Assembly: GCF_036503815.1 (NCBI RefSeq)
Contig: NZ_AP027764.1
Span: 3,596,001-3,660,000 of the forward strand
Reading direction: 5' to 3'
DNA: 64,000 bases
From: Escherichia coli
Lineage (GTDB): Bacteria; Pseudomonadota; Gammaproteobacteria; Enterobacterales; Enterobacteriaceae
This document shows positions 1-12,600 of the stretch, one piece after another. The translations under genes and the position numbers were made by a program. The notes beneath the pieces are model-generated. The model saw nothing but the letters and a program-made list of their open reading frames with translations, was not told the origin of the DNA and made no database searches. How positions within the stretch are numbered: the first letter of the stretch is position 1; the number at the start of each line of letters is the position of its first letter.

Positions 1-620
1 TGGCGGGCAGGAAGAGATCCATATCGCCGTCTCCATCGAAATCGGCCCATGTCATGGAAACGGATGTCGAGTTTCCCCCCGAGCCAGGACTACTGAGGAA
101 AGTATTGACGGTGTTTTGTCCCCAGACGAAGGTGCCATTGCCCTGACTTATCAACGATGAGAGGGTGAAGTTGTTGTTCAGGTTGAAAGTGTGCTGAACC
201 AGATCAATTCTGCCGTCATTATTGAGATCGACACCGGAACCTTCGTTGAGTGACAGATAACCGGTTACCGCCCCACCGACCGTAGCACTCCCCCCGTTAT
301 TAGCGGTGGTGGAGTTGCCTGTCAGGGTGCCGGCGTTGTTCCACAGGAAGGTATTAGAGTCCGGTCCACCGGCGTCGCCAATCCAGAAATCAAGATAACC
401 GTCGCCCTCTTTATCAAACGCCACAATCGAGCCATACCACGTCAGGGTGCCAACGTTCACCTGGATGGCGCTGGAAAACGTACCATCGCCGTTATTAGTA
501 AAGCCGTTGATATACCCCGTGCCGTAGTCATCACGGGTAATAAACAGATCGCCCGTACCGTTACGGTTGTAATCGGCGATGGAGCTGGTGGCATAGTTGT
601 TGCCACTTTGCACCAGCGTC
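1..620 (-). repeat. FG-GAP/VCBS-like repeat region of the giant adhesin
   Basis: Read on the minus strand in the adhesin frame, this segment contains spaced Asp/Asn-rich calcium-binding-like motifs: IADYNRNGTGDLFIT, VAFDKEGDGYLDFWIG, VDLNNDGRIDLVQH and MTWADFDGDGDMDLFL. Such D-x-D/N-x-D-G motifs are typical of FG-GAP/VCBS repeats, which build integrin-like beta-propellers. The fold is inferred from motif spacing only. The region is cut by the window edge, so the number of blades cannot be counted. Confidence 0.75.
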
Positions 621-3600
621 AGGGCGGTTTTCGACCAGGTGAGCGGATCGGTGGATTGCATAATTTGCTGGTTGGCCAGCACTGTCCACATCCCGTGTGT
701 GTCGAGGCCGTAGGTCAGCCCCCATGCGGTGGATTTGCTGGCGGTGGTCCAGGTCGGTGTGTAATCAATCGCTGCGTTAACCGTTACCGTGCCAGTGCTG
801 ACGTTGGCAGTGTTGCCGTTACCCGCCGAGCTTTTCACCTGCGCGGTGACGTTATAGGCGGTCGCAGACGCCGCCAGCGCGTCGGTATCCGGCAGTTGCA
901 CATACCAGGTGTTGTGCGCCGGATCGACCACCACCGCACCGCCCGGCTGCGAGGTGTAGGTTTTGCCGTTGATCACCACTTCAACATACTGCCCGCTGGC
1001 GAGTGCCGCCGTGATTACGCCGCTGATAATCGGCGTGGTATCGCGTGTGGTTTGATTGGTGATTTGCGCAAGCGTCGTCGGAATTGAGGTATCGACCGTC
1101 AGAACAAAATCGCTGGAGGAGGTGATATTCCCCGCCAGATCCACCACTCGTGCGCTGTAGGTATAGGCACCGCTGACCAGACCACTGTCGCTGTAAGTCC
1201 AGTTCAGCGCGCCGACCATCGTTACCGCACCTAACAGCAGACCGTTACGGTAAAGGTAAACGACTTCACCGCTGGCAAGCGGCGCAGAGAGCACACCGTT
1301 CAGCAGCGGCGTGGTGTCGTCGGTGGCCTGCGAATTGCTAAACGTCCCCTGCCGCTGCCCGACATCATCGGTATACGACACAATGGTCGGCGTGGCGGTG
1401 GGGTTAATCGTATCGACCACCACCGTTTTCGATACCACCGGGCCTGTATTTCCCGCCAGATCCAGCACCCGTACCTGATAAACGTAGCTGCCGTCGGTCA
1501 GCGTGCGGCTGTCAGTGTAAGTCCACTGCGTACCGTTGGTGGTGAGCGTGGTCCAGGTCGCGCCGCCATCGAGGCTAATCTGCGCCACTTCACCGCTGGC
1601 AAGCCCCGCCCCCAGCGAACCGGTCAGCGTGAGCGTGGTATCGCTGGTGATAAAGTCGGTGGCCGAACTCCCCGTATCGGTACTGATGCTGGCGATGGTG
1701 AGCACCTGCGCCGGGTTAACGGTGTCAATCTGCGCCGACTGGCTGCCGGTTGCGCCAACGTTGCCCGCCAGATCGACCACCCGTACCTGCCAGGCGGTGG
1801 TACCGTTGGTCAGCGTACGCCCGTCCACATATGTCCAGTTCAGACCGTCTGCGGCAACGGTCACGTTCACCCAGGTTGCGCCGTTGTCGGTACTGATTTG
1901 CGCGAACTCATTAGCGCCGAGCGCCGCGCCCAGCACGCCGCGCACGGTAAGCGTGGTGTCGCTGGTAATAAAATCGCTGCTGCTGGCTCCGGTGTCATCG
2001 CTGATACCGGTAATAGTGATGCTTTTCGCCGCTTCCGGGCTGATGGTGTCAACCACCACGTTTTGCGTCGCGGTCTGCCCGACATTCCCCGCCAGATCCA
2101 CCACCCGCACCGTGTAGTTCCATGTGCCGTCGGTGAGCGTGCGACCATCGGCATAGCTCCAGCTGGTGCCGTTAACGGTTAAAGTGGCCCAGGTAACGCC
2201 ACCATCAAGGCTGATTTGCGCCCGTTCATCTGCCGCCAGCGCCGCGCCGAGCGTCCCGCGCACGGTCAGCGTAGTGTCACGGGTCACAAAATCACTGCTG
2301 CTTAAACCGGTGTCATCGCTGATGCCCGCAATGGTGATGGTTTTGCTCGCCAGCGGCGCGGTGGTGTCCACGGTGACTATCTGGCTGGCGGTCGCGCCGA
2401 TATTTCCGGCGGTGTCGATCACCCGTACCTGATAGTTGTAGTTACCGTCGGTCAGCGTGCGCCCGTCAAGATAAGTCCAGGTTAATCCATTTACCGCCAG
2501 ATTCTGCCAGGTGGTGCCGCCATCGATACTGATTTGCGCGGACTCACCAGCAGAGAGTGCCGCGCCGAGCGTACCACTCACCGCAAGCGTCGTGTCGCTG
2601 GTGACAAAATCATTAGTAATCAGACCTGTATCGGTGGTGATCGCGCTAATGGCGATGGTTTTCACCGCGGGATCTGGCGCAGTAGTGTCGATCACCACAT
2701 TCTGGCTATCAGTCGCCCCGACGTTGCCCGCCGCATCAATCACCCGCACCTGATAGAGATAGTTACCATCGGTCAGCGTGCGGCTGTCGTTATAGCGCCA
2801 GGTCGTGCCAGTAACGGTAAGCGTGCTCCAGGTTACACCGCCGTCGATACTGATTTGCGCCGTCTCGTTACTGGCAAGCGCGGCGGTGAGTGAGCCGTTG
2901 ACCACCACCGGGCTGACGCTGGTGATAAAGTCGCTGGCGCTAAGGCCAGTGTCGGCTTGCAGGGAATCAATATTAATGCCCATCGCCGGGGCGCTGAGAT
3001 CGACGGTAATGGTGTGATTGCTGCTACCGATGTTGCCAATGGCATTGCTCACCGAAGCGTTAATCACATAGGCATTGCCGTCCGCCAGCGCGGTGACATC
3101 GGCGCTGCCGAGGGTGTAGCTCCAGCTACCACCGGTCTGCACCGTAGTGGTGTAGGTTTTACCGTTTAAGGTCAGAGTCAGCGTCTGCCCGACTGGGGCG
3201 GTGGTGGTGCCGCTGATCACCAAAGACGCGCCGTGTTCCGCCGCGTTCACCACATCATCGCCCGCAAAGGTATTGATGGTGACGGTGGGCACATCGCCGT
3301 TCAGCGTCACGCCACGGCTGGCGCTGCCGGGGTTTCCGGCCTGATCGCTGACCGTCGCGCTAATGGTGTAGCTGCCGTCGCTTAATCCGGCAAACTGCTG
3401 CGCCGGAATAAACACCGACCAGCTTCCGCCGCTGCCGACCGTTGCGGTCCAGGTTTGCCCGTTAAAGGTAACGGTCACCGTCTGGCCCACTTCGGCGGTG
3501 GTGGTGCCGCTGATGGTCTGCCCGGCAAGCTGCTCGGCGTTGTTGATAATATCGTCACCCGCCACCGTGGCGATGGTGACCGTTGGCGCAACGGTATCGA

Positions 3601-6600
3601 CGGTCAGGGCGTGCGTGGTTTGACCGGGGTTACCGGCACGATCGTTCACACTGGCGGTAATGGTCTGCGCACCCTGCCCGAGCGATGCCAGATCCGCCGC
3701 AGGCACGTTCAGCGCCCAGGTGCCATTGGCGGCAACCGTGGCGGTATAGGTTTTGCCGCCAAAGGTGACGGTGACCGTTTGCCCCACTTCCGCGCTGGTC
3801 GAGCCGTTAAGGGTTAACGGCTGCTGCTGTTCGGCGGCGTTGAGTCGATCGTCCGTCGAAACGGTGTTAATGCTGATAACCGGCGCGGTGAGATCCACCG
3901 CCACGCTGCGCGAGGCCGTGGCGCTGTTTCCTGCGCTGTCCTGGGCGGAGGCGCTAACCGTGTAGCTGGTGCCATCCGCAAGTGCCGCGACGTCTGCCGC
4001 CGACACATTCACGCTCCAGCTCCCGTTGTTCTGAATGGTGGCGCTGTAGCCCTTGCCATTAAGCAGCACGGTCACCACCGTGCCTGTCGCGAAATTAGTG
4101 CCAGTGCCGCTCAGGGTCAGCGCACTGCCTGCTTCGGCGGCGTTAATAATATTATCGCCACTGATGGTGCTGACTGAGAGCGACACCACCGCCGTATTGA
4201 CCTGCACGTTGTGCGTCTGCGTGCTGCTGTTGCCTGCGCTGTCGGTGATGGTGGCGCTGATGGTCACCGTGCCGTCTGCAAGGCCGGAAACCACGTTGGC
4301 TGGCACGCCAACGCTCCAGTTGCCGCTGGCATCGGTGCTGGTGACATACTGCTGTCCGGCGATGGTCACCACCAGGCGGTCACCCGCCACCGCGCCCGTG
4401 GCGGTGCCGCTGATAATCTGCGCCTGAGCGTGTTCGACGTTGTTAATCACGTCATCGCCTGCCACGGTGTTGAAGCTGATGACGGGCGCGGTGGTATCGA
4501 CGGTGACGCCTTTGCTGGCGCTGCCAGGGTTACCCGCCAGATCGCTGACCGTGGCGGTCAGGGGGTAGCCGTTATTGGCAAGTGCGGTTAAGTCACTGGC
4601 AGGCAGCGTTAAGCTCCAGCTGCCGTCTGCCTGCACCGTGGTCTGGTAGTTAGTGCCGTTTAGCGTGACGGTGAGCGTTTGCCCGGTTTCCGCGGTGCTG
4701 GTGCCGGACACCGTGACGCCCGCCGCCGCTTCGCTGGCGTTGATGATGTTATCGCTGGCAATGGTGTTGATGGTCACCGTTGGCGCGGCGCTATCGACGC
4801 TGTATTCATGCGTTGTCGTGGCGCTGTTGCCGTTGACGTTAGTCACCCGCACCTGGGCGCTGGCATCGCCGTCACGCAGAGCCGCCAAATCCGCAGTCGG
4901 AACGGTGGTGCTCCAGCTACCGTTTGCCGCCACCGTGGTGGTGTAAGTTTTGCCGCCAAAGGTAAGGGTAACGGTTTGCCCCGCTTCGACGCCGGATGTG
5001 CTACCGGAGAGCGTTAGCGCCGCACCTTTTTCAGTGGCGTTAATCACATCATCGCTGGTGATGCTGTTCATGCTGATAGCGACGGTAGTGAGATCAACGC
5101 TCACCGGATGGGTAATGCTGGTTTGTGTTCCGGCACTGTTCGCCCCGCTAACGGTAATATTCAGCGTTCCCGCAGGCCAGTTGCTGACATCCGCCGCCGG
5201 AACGCCGACGCTCCAGGTGCCGTTCGCCAACACCGTGGCGGCATAAGTTTGGTTATTTATCACCACGGTCAGCGCCGTACCTGCCGTAAAGCCGGAGCTG
5301 CTCCCGGTGATCACCTGCGCCTGAGCGTGTTCGATGATATTGACCACATCATCGCCTGCGACGGTATCCACCCGCAGACCGGGCAGACTGGCATCGATGG
5401 TGATATCACGCATGCCGCTGCCGGTGTTGCCAACGGCGTTGGTCACCGAGGCGTTAACCGTTAATTCACCGTTACCTAACGCCTGCCAGTCAGCGGCTGG
5501 TATGCTTACATTCCAGCTTAAATCTGGCTGGACAGTGGCGGTGTAAGTTTTACCGCCCAGCGTAACGGTGACGGTGCTGCCCGCCACCGCCCCGGTTACC
5601 TGGCCGCTGATAGTTTGCGCGCTGCCCGCCTCTGAAGCGTTGATAATATCGTCCGTCGCCACCGGATTAATGGTGACGCCCGGCAGCGCGGTATTGACCT
5701 GCACATTATGGCTGGCAGTACTGCTGTTGCCCTGGGCGTTGGTGACGCTCGCCGTCACGCTGTAGGTGGCTTCGCCCAGTGCACTGACCGCCGAGGCGGG
5801 CACGGTGACGCTCCAGTTGCCGGAGGCATCGGTGGTGGCGCTGTAGTTTTGTCCGTTCAGGGTGACGGTGATCGCCGTACCCGCAGGCTGATCGCTGGTG
5901 CCGGAAAGCGCCAGATCAGATCCTTTTTCCGCCGCGTTGATCACATCATCGCCCGCGATGGTGTTGATGTTAATCGCTGGCGCGGTGAGGTTAACGGTGA
6001 CGGTTCGGCTGGCGTCGTCGCTGTTGCCCGCCCGATCGCTGACGCTGGCGGTGATGGTCTGTGCGCCGCTACTGAGTGCCGCAACATCCGCTGCTGGAAC
6101 GCCAACGCTCCAGTTGCCGGAGGCATCCAGCGTCGTGGTATACGTTTTGCCATTGAGCACAACGCTCACCACATCGCCCGCTTCCCCGCCCGTGCTGGTA
6201 CCGGAGATCACCAGCGCCTGGGCGTGTTCGGCGTCGTTGATGATGTCATCGCCCGCCACGGTGTTAATGGTGAGAACCGGCGCGGTGGTGTCTACCGCCA
6301 GATTGTGGCTGGCGCTGCCGGGGTTACCCGCTTTGTCGTTGACCGTGGCGCTGACGGTGTAATTGCTTGCACTCAGCGCGCCCAGGGCTGAAGTGGGAAC
6401 ACTGACGCTCCAGCTACCGTCCTCCTGTACATTACCGGTGTAAGTTGCGCCGTTAAGGGTGACGGTGACCGTCTGCCCGGTTTCGGCGGTGCTGGTGCCG
6501 CTGATGGTGAGCGGGCTTCCCGCCTCCGTGGCGTTAAGGATGTCATCGCTGGCGATGGTATTAATGGTGAGCGTCGGTGCGCTGGCGTCAACGCTATACG

Positions 6601-9600
6601 CATGAGTTGCCGACGCGTTGTTGCCGCTCGCGCTGCTGACACTGGCCTGCACGTTCGCCGCGCCGTCTGGCAAGGTTGCCAGATCTGCCGCTGGAACGTT
6701 CACGCTCCAGCTACCGTTGGCGGCGACGCTGGCGGTGTAGTTTTTGCCGCCAAAAGTGACGGTAACGGTTTGCCCACTTTCAATTCCGCTGGTGCTGCCA
6801 GAAAGGGTCAGATTGGTGCCTTTTTCGGCGGCGTTAATCACGTCGTCGCTGGCAACGGTGTTGATGCTGATTGCCACAGCCGTTAAATCGACGGTGAACG
6901 GATGGCTGACGCTGACCGGGTTTCCGGCGCTGCTCTGGCCTGTCACTTCAACGGTTAACGGCCCCGCAGGCCATGCACTGACGCTTGCTGCTGGAATGCC
7001 GACGCTCCAGCTCCCGTCTGCCTGTACCGTGGCAGCATAGGCCACACCGTTGATGGTGACCGTCAGCGCGGCGCCTGCATTCAGGCCGCTACTGCCGCCA
7101 GTGATTATCAGCGCCTGCCCATGTTCGATGCTGTTGACGATATCATCGCCCGCGACGGTATCCACGCGCAGACCTGGCAGGTTGGCGTCAATGGTGATAT
7201 CTCGCGTGCCGCTGCCGGTGTTGCCATTCGCGTTGGTGACCGAGGCGGTAATGGTCAAATCACCATTGCCCAACGCCTGGAGATCGGCTGCCGGAACGCT
7301 GACGCTCCAGCTTAAGTTGCCCTGTACCGTAGCGGTGTAAGTGTTACCGCCCAGCGTCACGGTAACTGTATCGCCAGCGGCGGCACGGGTCACCACCCCG
7401 CTGATGGTTTGATCGGCCCCGGCTTCGGCGGCGTTGATAATATCGTCGTCCGCCACGGTATTGATGGTGACGCCTGGCAGGCCGCTGTCGACCAGTAAAT
7501 TCGCCTGGCTGCTGGCGGTGTTGCCTGCCGCACTGGTGGCGCTGGCGCTGACGGTATAGTTAGCCTGACCTAAGGCCGCCAGATCGCTCACCGGCACGGT
7601 TAAGGTCCAGTTGCCTGCTGCGTCGGTGGTAGCGCTGTAGTTATGACCGTTGAGCGTGACGGTAACCTGTGCGCCGGTCGCCAGCCCCGTACTGCTACCG
7701 CTGATGGTCAACGGCTGGCCTTTTTCATCGGCGTTCAGGACGTTATCGCTGCTGATGGCGTTAAAGGTAATGGTCGGCAGCCCGGTATTGACCGTCACCT
7801 GATGGGTGGCGCTGCCGCTGTTACCCCCGGCATCGGTGACGCTGGCGTTAATGGTCACCGTGCCGTTCGCCAGCGCCGAGACGACGCTTGCCGGAACGCC
7901 GATGCTCCAGTTACCGCTGGAATCCAGCACGGTGGTGAAGGTATTTGAGCCGATAGTCACCGTCACGGTGCTACCGGTTGCCGCCCCCGTGGCAGAGCCG
8001 CTAATGATCTGCGCCTGGGCGTGTTCCGTCGCGTTGATCACATCATCGCCTGCCACCGTGTTGATGGTGACGACCGGAACGGAAGTATCCACCGTCAGGT
8101 TGTGGTTAACCGAGGTCGGGTTTCCGGCCTTGTCGCTCACCGCCGCGCTGACGGTGTAGATGCTGGCGGTCAGAGCGCTTAAGTCGGCTGGCGGTACGCT
8201 GATACTCCAGCTGCCGTCCGTTTGTACCGTGCCAGTATAGTTTGCGCCATTGAGCGTGACGGTCACCGTCTGCCCGGCTTCCGCCGTGCTGCTGCCGGTG
8301 ATGGTCAGCGCCGCACCCGCTTCGGCGGCGTTAAGAATATCGTCGCCCGCAATGGTGTTAATGGTCACCGTTGGCGCGGTGGCATCGACGCTGTAAGCGT
8401 GGGTAGTGGTGGCACTATTGCCGTTAACGTTGCTGACGCTGGCCTGCGCGCTGGCATCACCATCACGCAGGGCTGCCATATCCGCCGCCGGAACCGTGGT
8501 GCTCCAGGAACCATTCGCCGCGACACTTGCAGTATAGGTTTTACCGCCAAAGGTCACGGTGACCGTTTGCCCGGCCTCCACGCCAGAGGTGCTGCCGGAG
8601 AGCGTTAATGCCGCGCCTTTTTCAGCGGCGTTAATCACATCATCGGCGGTAATGGCGTTGATGCTGACCGCCACCGCCGAGAGATCGACAGTCACCGGAT
8701 GCGTAACGCTCACCGGGTTTCCGGCTGTAGTGCTGCCGCTCGCCGTAATCGTCAACGCCCCCGCAGGCCAGGCGCTGACATCTACCGCCGGAACGCCGAC
8801 GCTCCAGGTGCCATCGGCTAATACCGTCGCGCCGTAGGTGACGTTATTGATCACCACCGTCAGCGCCGCGCCCACCGCCAGCCCGCTGCTGCTACCGGTT
8901 ATCACCAGTGCCTGACCATGCTCGATGCTATTAACCACATCATCGCCCGCCACGGTATCGACCCGCAGACCGGGGAGATTCGCGTCTATGGTGATTTCGC
9001 GCGTGCCGTTACCGGTATTGCCTACGCTGTTCGTTACCGAAGCCGAAATGGTCAGCTCTCCGTTGCCCAACGCCTGTAACGCCGAAGCCGGAACATCGAC
9101 ACTCCAGCTTAAGTCTGCCTGTACCGTAGCGGTGTAAGTCGCCCCACCGAGCGTCACGGTCACCGTATCGCCCGCCGCGGCCCTCGTGACCTGCCCGCTG
9201 ATAGTTTGAGTTGCCCCCGCTTCGGCGGCGTTAATAATATCGTCCGTTGCCACAACGTTAATGGTGACGCCCGGTAGCGCGGTATTAACCTGCACGTTAT
9301 GGCTGGCGGAACCGCTATTGCCATCAACATCGGTTGCGGCGGCAGTCACCGTATAAGTCGCTTCACCGAGCGTACCAACCGCAGACGCCGGAACAGTCAC
9401 GCTCCAGTTCCCGGAAGCATCGGCAGTGGTGGTGTAATTTTGCCCGTTGAGCGTAACAGTTACCTGCGTGCCCGCAGGCTGGTTGCTGGTGCCGGAAATC
9501 GACAGATCCGCGCCTTTCTCCGTGGCGTTGATGATGTCATCGACGGCGATGGTGTTAATGGCGAGTATCGGTGCACCGAGCGCCACGCTGACAGTGTGCG

Positions 9601-12600
9601 AGGCCGTGCCGCTGTTGCCTGCGGAGTCGGTAACCGTGGCGGTAATGGTCACATCGCCCTGGGCCAGCGCGGAAATCACGCTGGCAGGCACACCGATGCT
9701 CCAGTTGCCGTTGGCGTCCAGCACGGTGGTGTAGGTGGTCGTGCCAATCGTCACGGAAACCGTGTTACCCGTCGTCGCGCCCGTTGCCGAGCCGCTGATA
9801 ATCTGCGCCTGAGCATGTTCCGTGGCGTTAATGATGTCATCGCCCGCTACCGTGTTAATGGTGACGACCGGAGCGGCAAGATCCACCGTCAGGTTATGCG
9901 TTGCCGAGGTTGGGTTGCCCGCTTTGTCGCTGACCGCCGCGCTCACCGTATAGGGGCTGGCGGTAAGGTCGGCTAAATCGCCAGTTGGTACGCTGACGCT
10001 CCAGCTCCCGTCTGTCTGCACGTTGCCGCTGTAATTGACGCCGTTTAGCGTCACGGTCACTGTCTGCCCGGCTTCTGCGGTGCTGGTGCCGCTGATAGTC
10101 AGCGCCGATCCCGCTTCGGTGGCATTAAGAATATCGTCGCTGGCGATGGTGTTGATAGTAACGGAGGGCGCGGTGGCATCGACGCTATAAACATGCGTTG
10201 CCTGGGCGTTGTTACCCGCGACGTTGCTGACGCTGGCCTGGACGTTTGCTGCGCCATCCGGCAAGGTTGCGAGATCGGCGGCTGGGATCGTCAGCCCCCA
10301 GGTATTATCCGCGGCAACCGTGGTGATGTAGCTTTTGCCACCGAAAATAACGGTAATAGTCTGCCCCGCTTCAGCGGTGGTGGTGCCGCTCACCGTCACG
10401 CCCGTATCGGCTTCGCTGGCGTTAACGATATTGTCGCTGGCAACGGTATTGATAATGATGGTCGGCGCACTGCTGTCGACGCTGTAGTTATGCACCGCCG
10501 AGGCGCTATTGCCGTTGATATTGCTGACGCTGGCCTGCGCGGAAGCGCTGCCATCGGTTAATAACGCTAAATCGGCAGCGGGAACGGTGGCGCTCCAGCT
10601 ACCATCGCTCGCCACACTGGCAGTGTAATTTTTCCCGCCAAAGTTGACGGTGACGGTTTGTCCTGGCTCTACATTAGTGGTGGTGCCGGAAAGAGTTAAA
10701 TTAGCGCCTTTTTCTGCGGCGTTAATCACGTCGTCCGTGGCGATGGTGTTGATGGTGATCGCCGCCGGCGTGAGATCGACCGTTACCGGATGCGTAATGC
10801 TTATCGGATTTCCGGCGCTACTTTCCCCGGACACGGTAACTGTCACTGTTCCCGCAGGCCAGGCGCTAACCTGCGCCGCCGTGACGCCCACGCTCCAGCC
10901 ACCATCGGCCTGCACCGCAGTGGTGTATTCCACATTGTTAATCGTAACGGTAAGCGGCGTGCCTTCAGCCAGCCCCGAGCTGCTGCCGGTGACCACCAGC
11001 GCCTGCCCGTGTTCGATGATATTGACCACATCATCGCCCGCTACTGTATCGACCCGCAGACCGGGCAGATTGGCGTCAATGGTGATATCCCGCGTGCCGC
11101 TGCCGGTGTTGCCGTTTTGATTGGTGACCGAGGCGCTCACCGTTAAATCGCCATTACCCAGCGCCTGAATATCTGCCGCCGGAACGCTCACGCTCCAGCT
11201 TAAACCGGCCTGCACGGTGGTGCTGTAAGTATTACCGCCCAGCGTAACGGTTACCGTGTCGCCAACGGCGGCTCCAGTCACCTGCCCGCTGATGGTTTGC
11301 GCAGCACCCGCTTCGGCGGCGTTAATAATATCGTCGGTTGCCACCGGGTTAATGGTCACGCCGGGCAGCGCGCTGTCGACCAGCACGTTATGGCTGGCGG
11401 TGTTGCTGTTGCCGATATTACTCGTCACCGCCGCCGTTACCGTATAGTTGGCCTGGCCCAGTGCGGTTACCGCCGATGCCGGAACGGTGACGCTCCAGTT
11501 GCCGGAGGTGTCGGTTGTAGTGGTGTAATTTTGCCCGTTCAGCGTCACGGTGATGGTGGTATTAACAGGCTGATCGCTGGTGCCGGTGATCTGGAGATCG
11601 GCTCCTTTTTCGCTGGCGTTGATCACATCATCGCCCGCGATAGTGTTAATGCCAATCACCGGCGCGGCGGTATCAACCGTGACGGTCAGTGACTGGCTAC
11701 CCGTATTTCCGGCGCGATCAGTCACTGAAACGTTGATCGGATAACTGCCGTCCACCAGTCCGCTGACAACGGAGGCCGGAACGCCCAGACTCCAGTTGCC
11801 GGAAGCATCCACCACCGTGGTGTAATCCACATCATTCAGCGTAACGGTGACAATATCGCCCGCCTGCGCGCCGGTGACCGTGCCGCTGATGATTTGCGCC
11901 TGGGTATGTTCCGGCGTGTTAATGACGTTATCGGTTGCCACCGGATTAATGGTCACCACCGGCGGCGTGGCATCGACCAGCGCCACCCGTGAGACGCTGG
12001 TCAGGTTACCCGCGACATCGTTCACGCTGGCTGTCACCGTGGCGTTGCCGTCAGCCAGTGCGCCAACGTTGGCGGCGGGAACGGTCACGCTCCAGGTGCC
12101 ATCTGACTGCACGACGCCCTGATAGGTCTGCCCATTAAGCGTGACGGTCACCGTCTGCCCCGGCTGAGCGTCGGTGGTGCCCGTGATTTGCAGATCCTGA
12201 CCACTTTCGGCGGCGTTGATGATGTTATCAGCCGTCAGCGAGTCGATGCTTAAGGCCGGGGCCTGGCTGTCGACGGTAATGGTGCGGGAGGTGTTGCCGG
12301 TATTGCCGCTGAGATCCGTCACTGAAGCGGTAATCGCCACCGCACCGTCAGGCAGATTTCCCATCGCGGCGGCAGGTACCGTCAGACTCCAGGAGCCATC
12401 GGCCTGTACGGTAGTGGTAAAACTCTGTCCAGCCAGGGTTACTGTGACGGTTTGTCCTGTCTCGGCCTGTTGAGTGCTACCGGTAAGGGTCAGTGGCGCA
12501 CCTTTTTCTGCGCCACTGATAATGTCATCGCCGGAGACGGTGTTAATGGTGATCAACGGAGAAACACCGACCAGCGTGATTGCTCGAGACGCCGCGCCGG

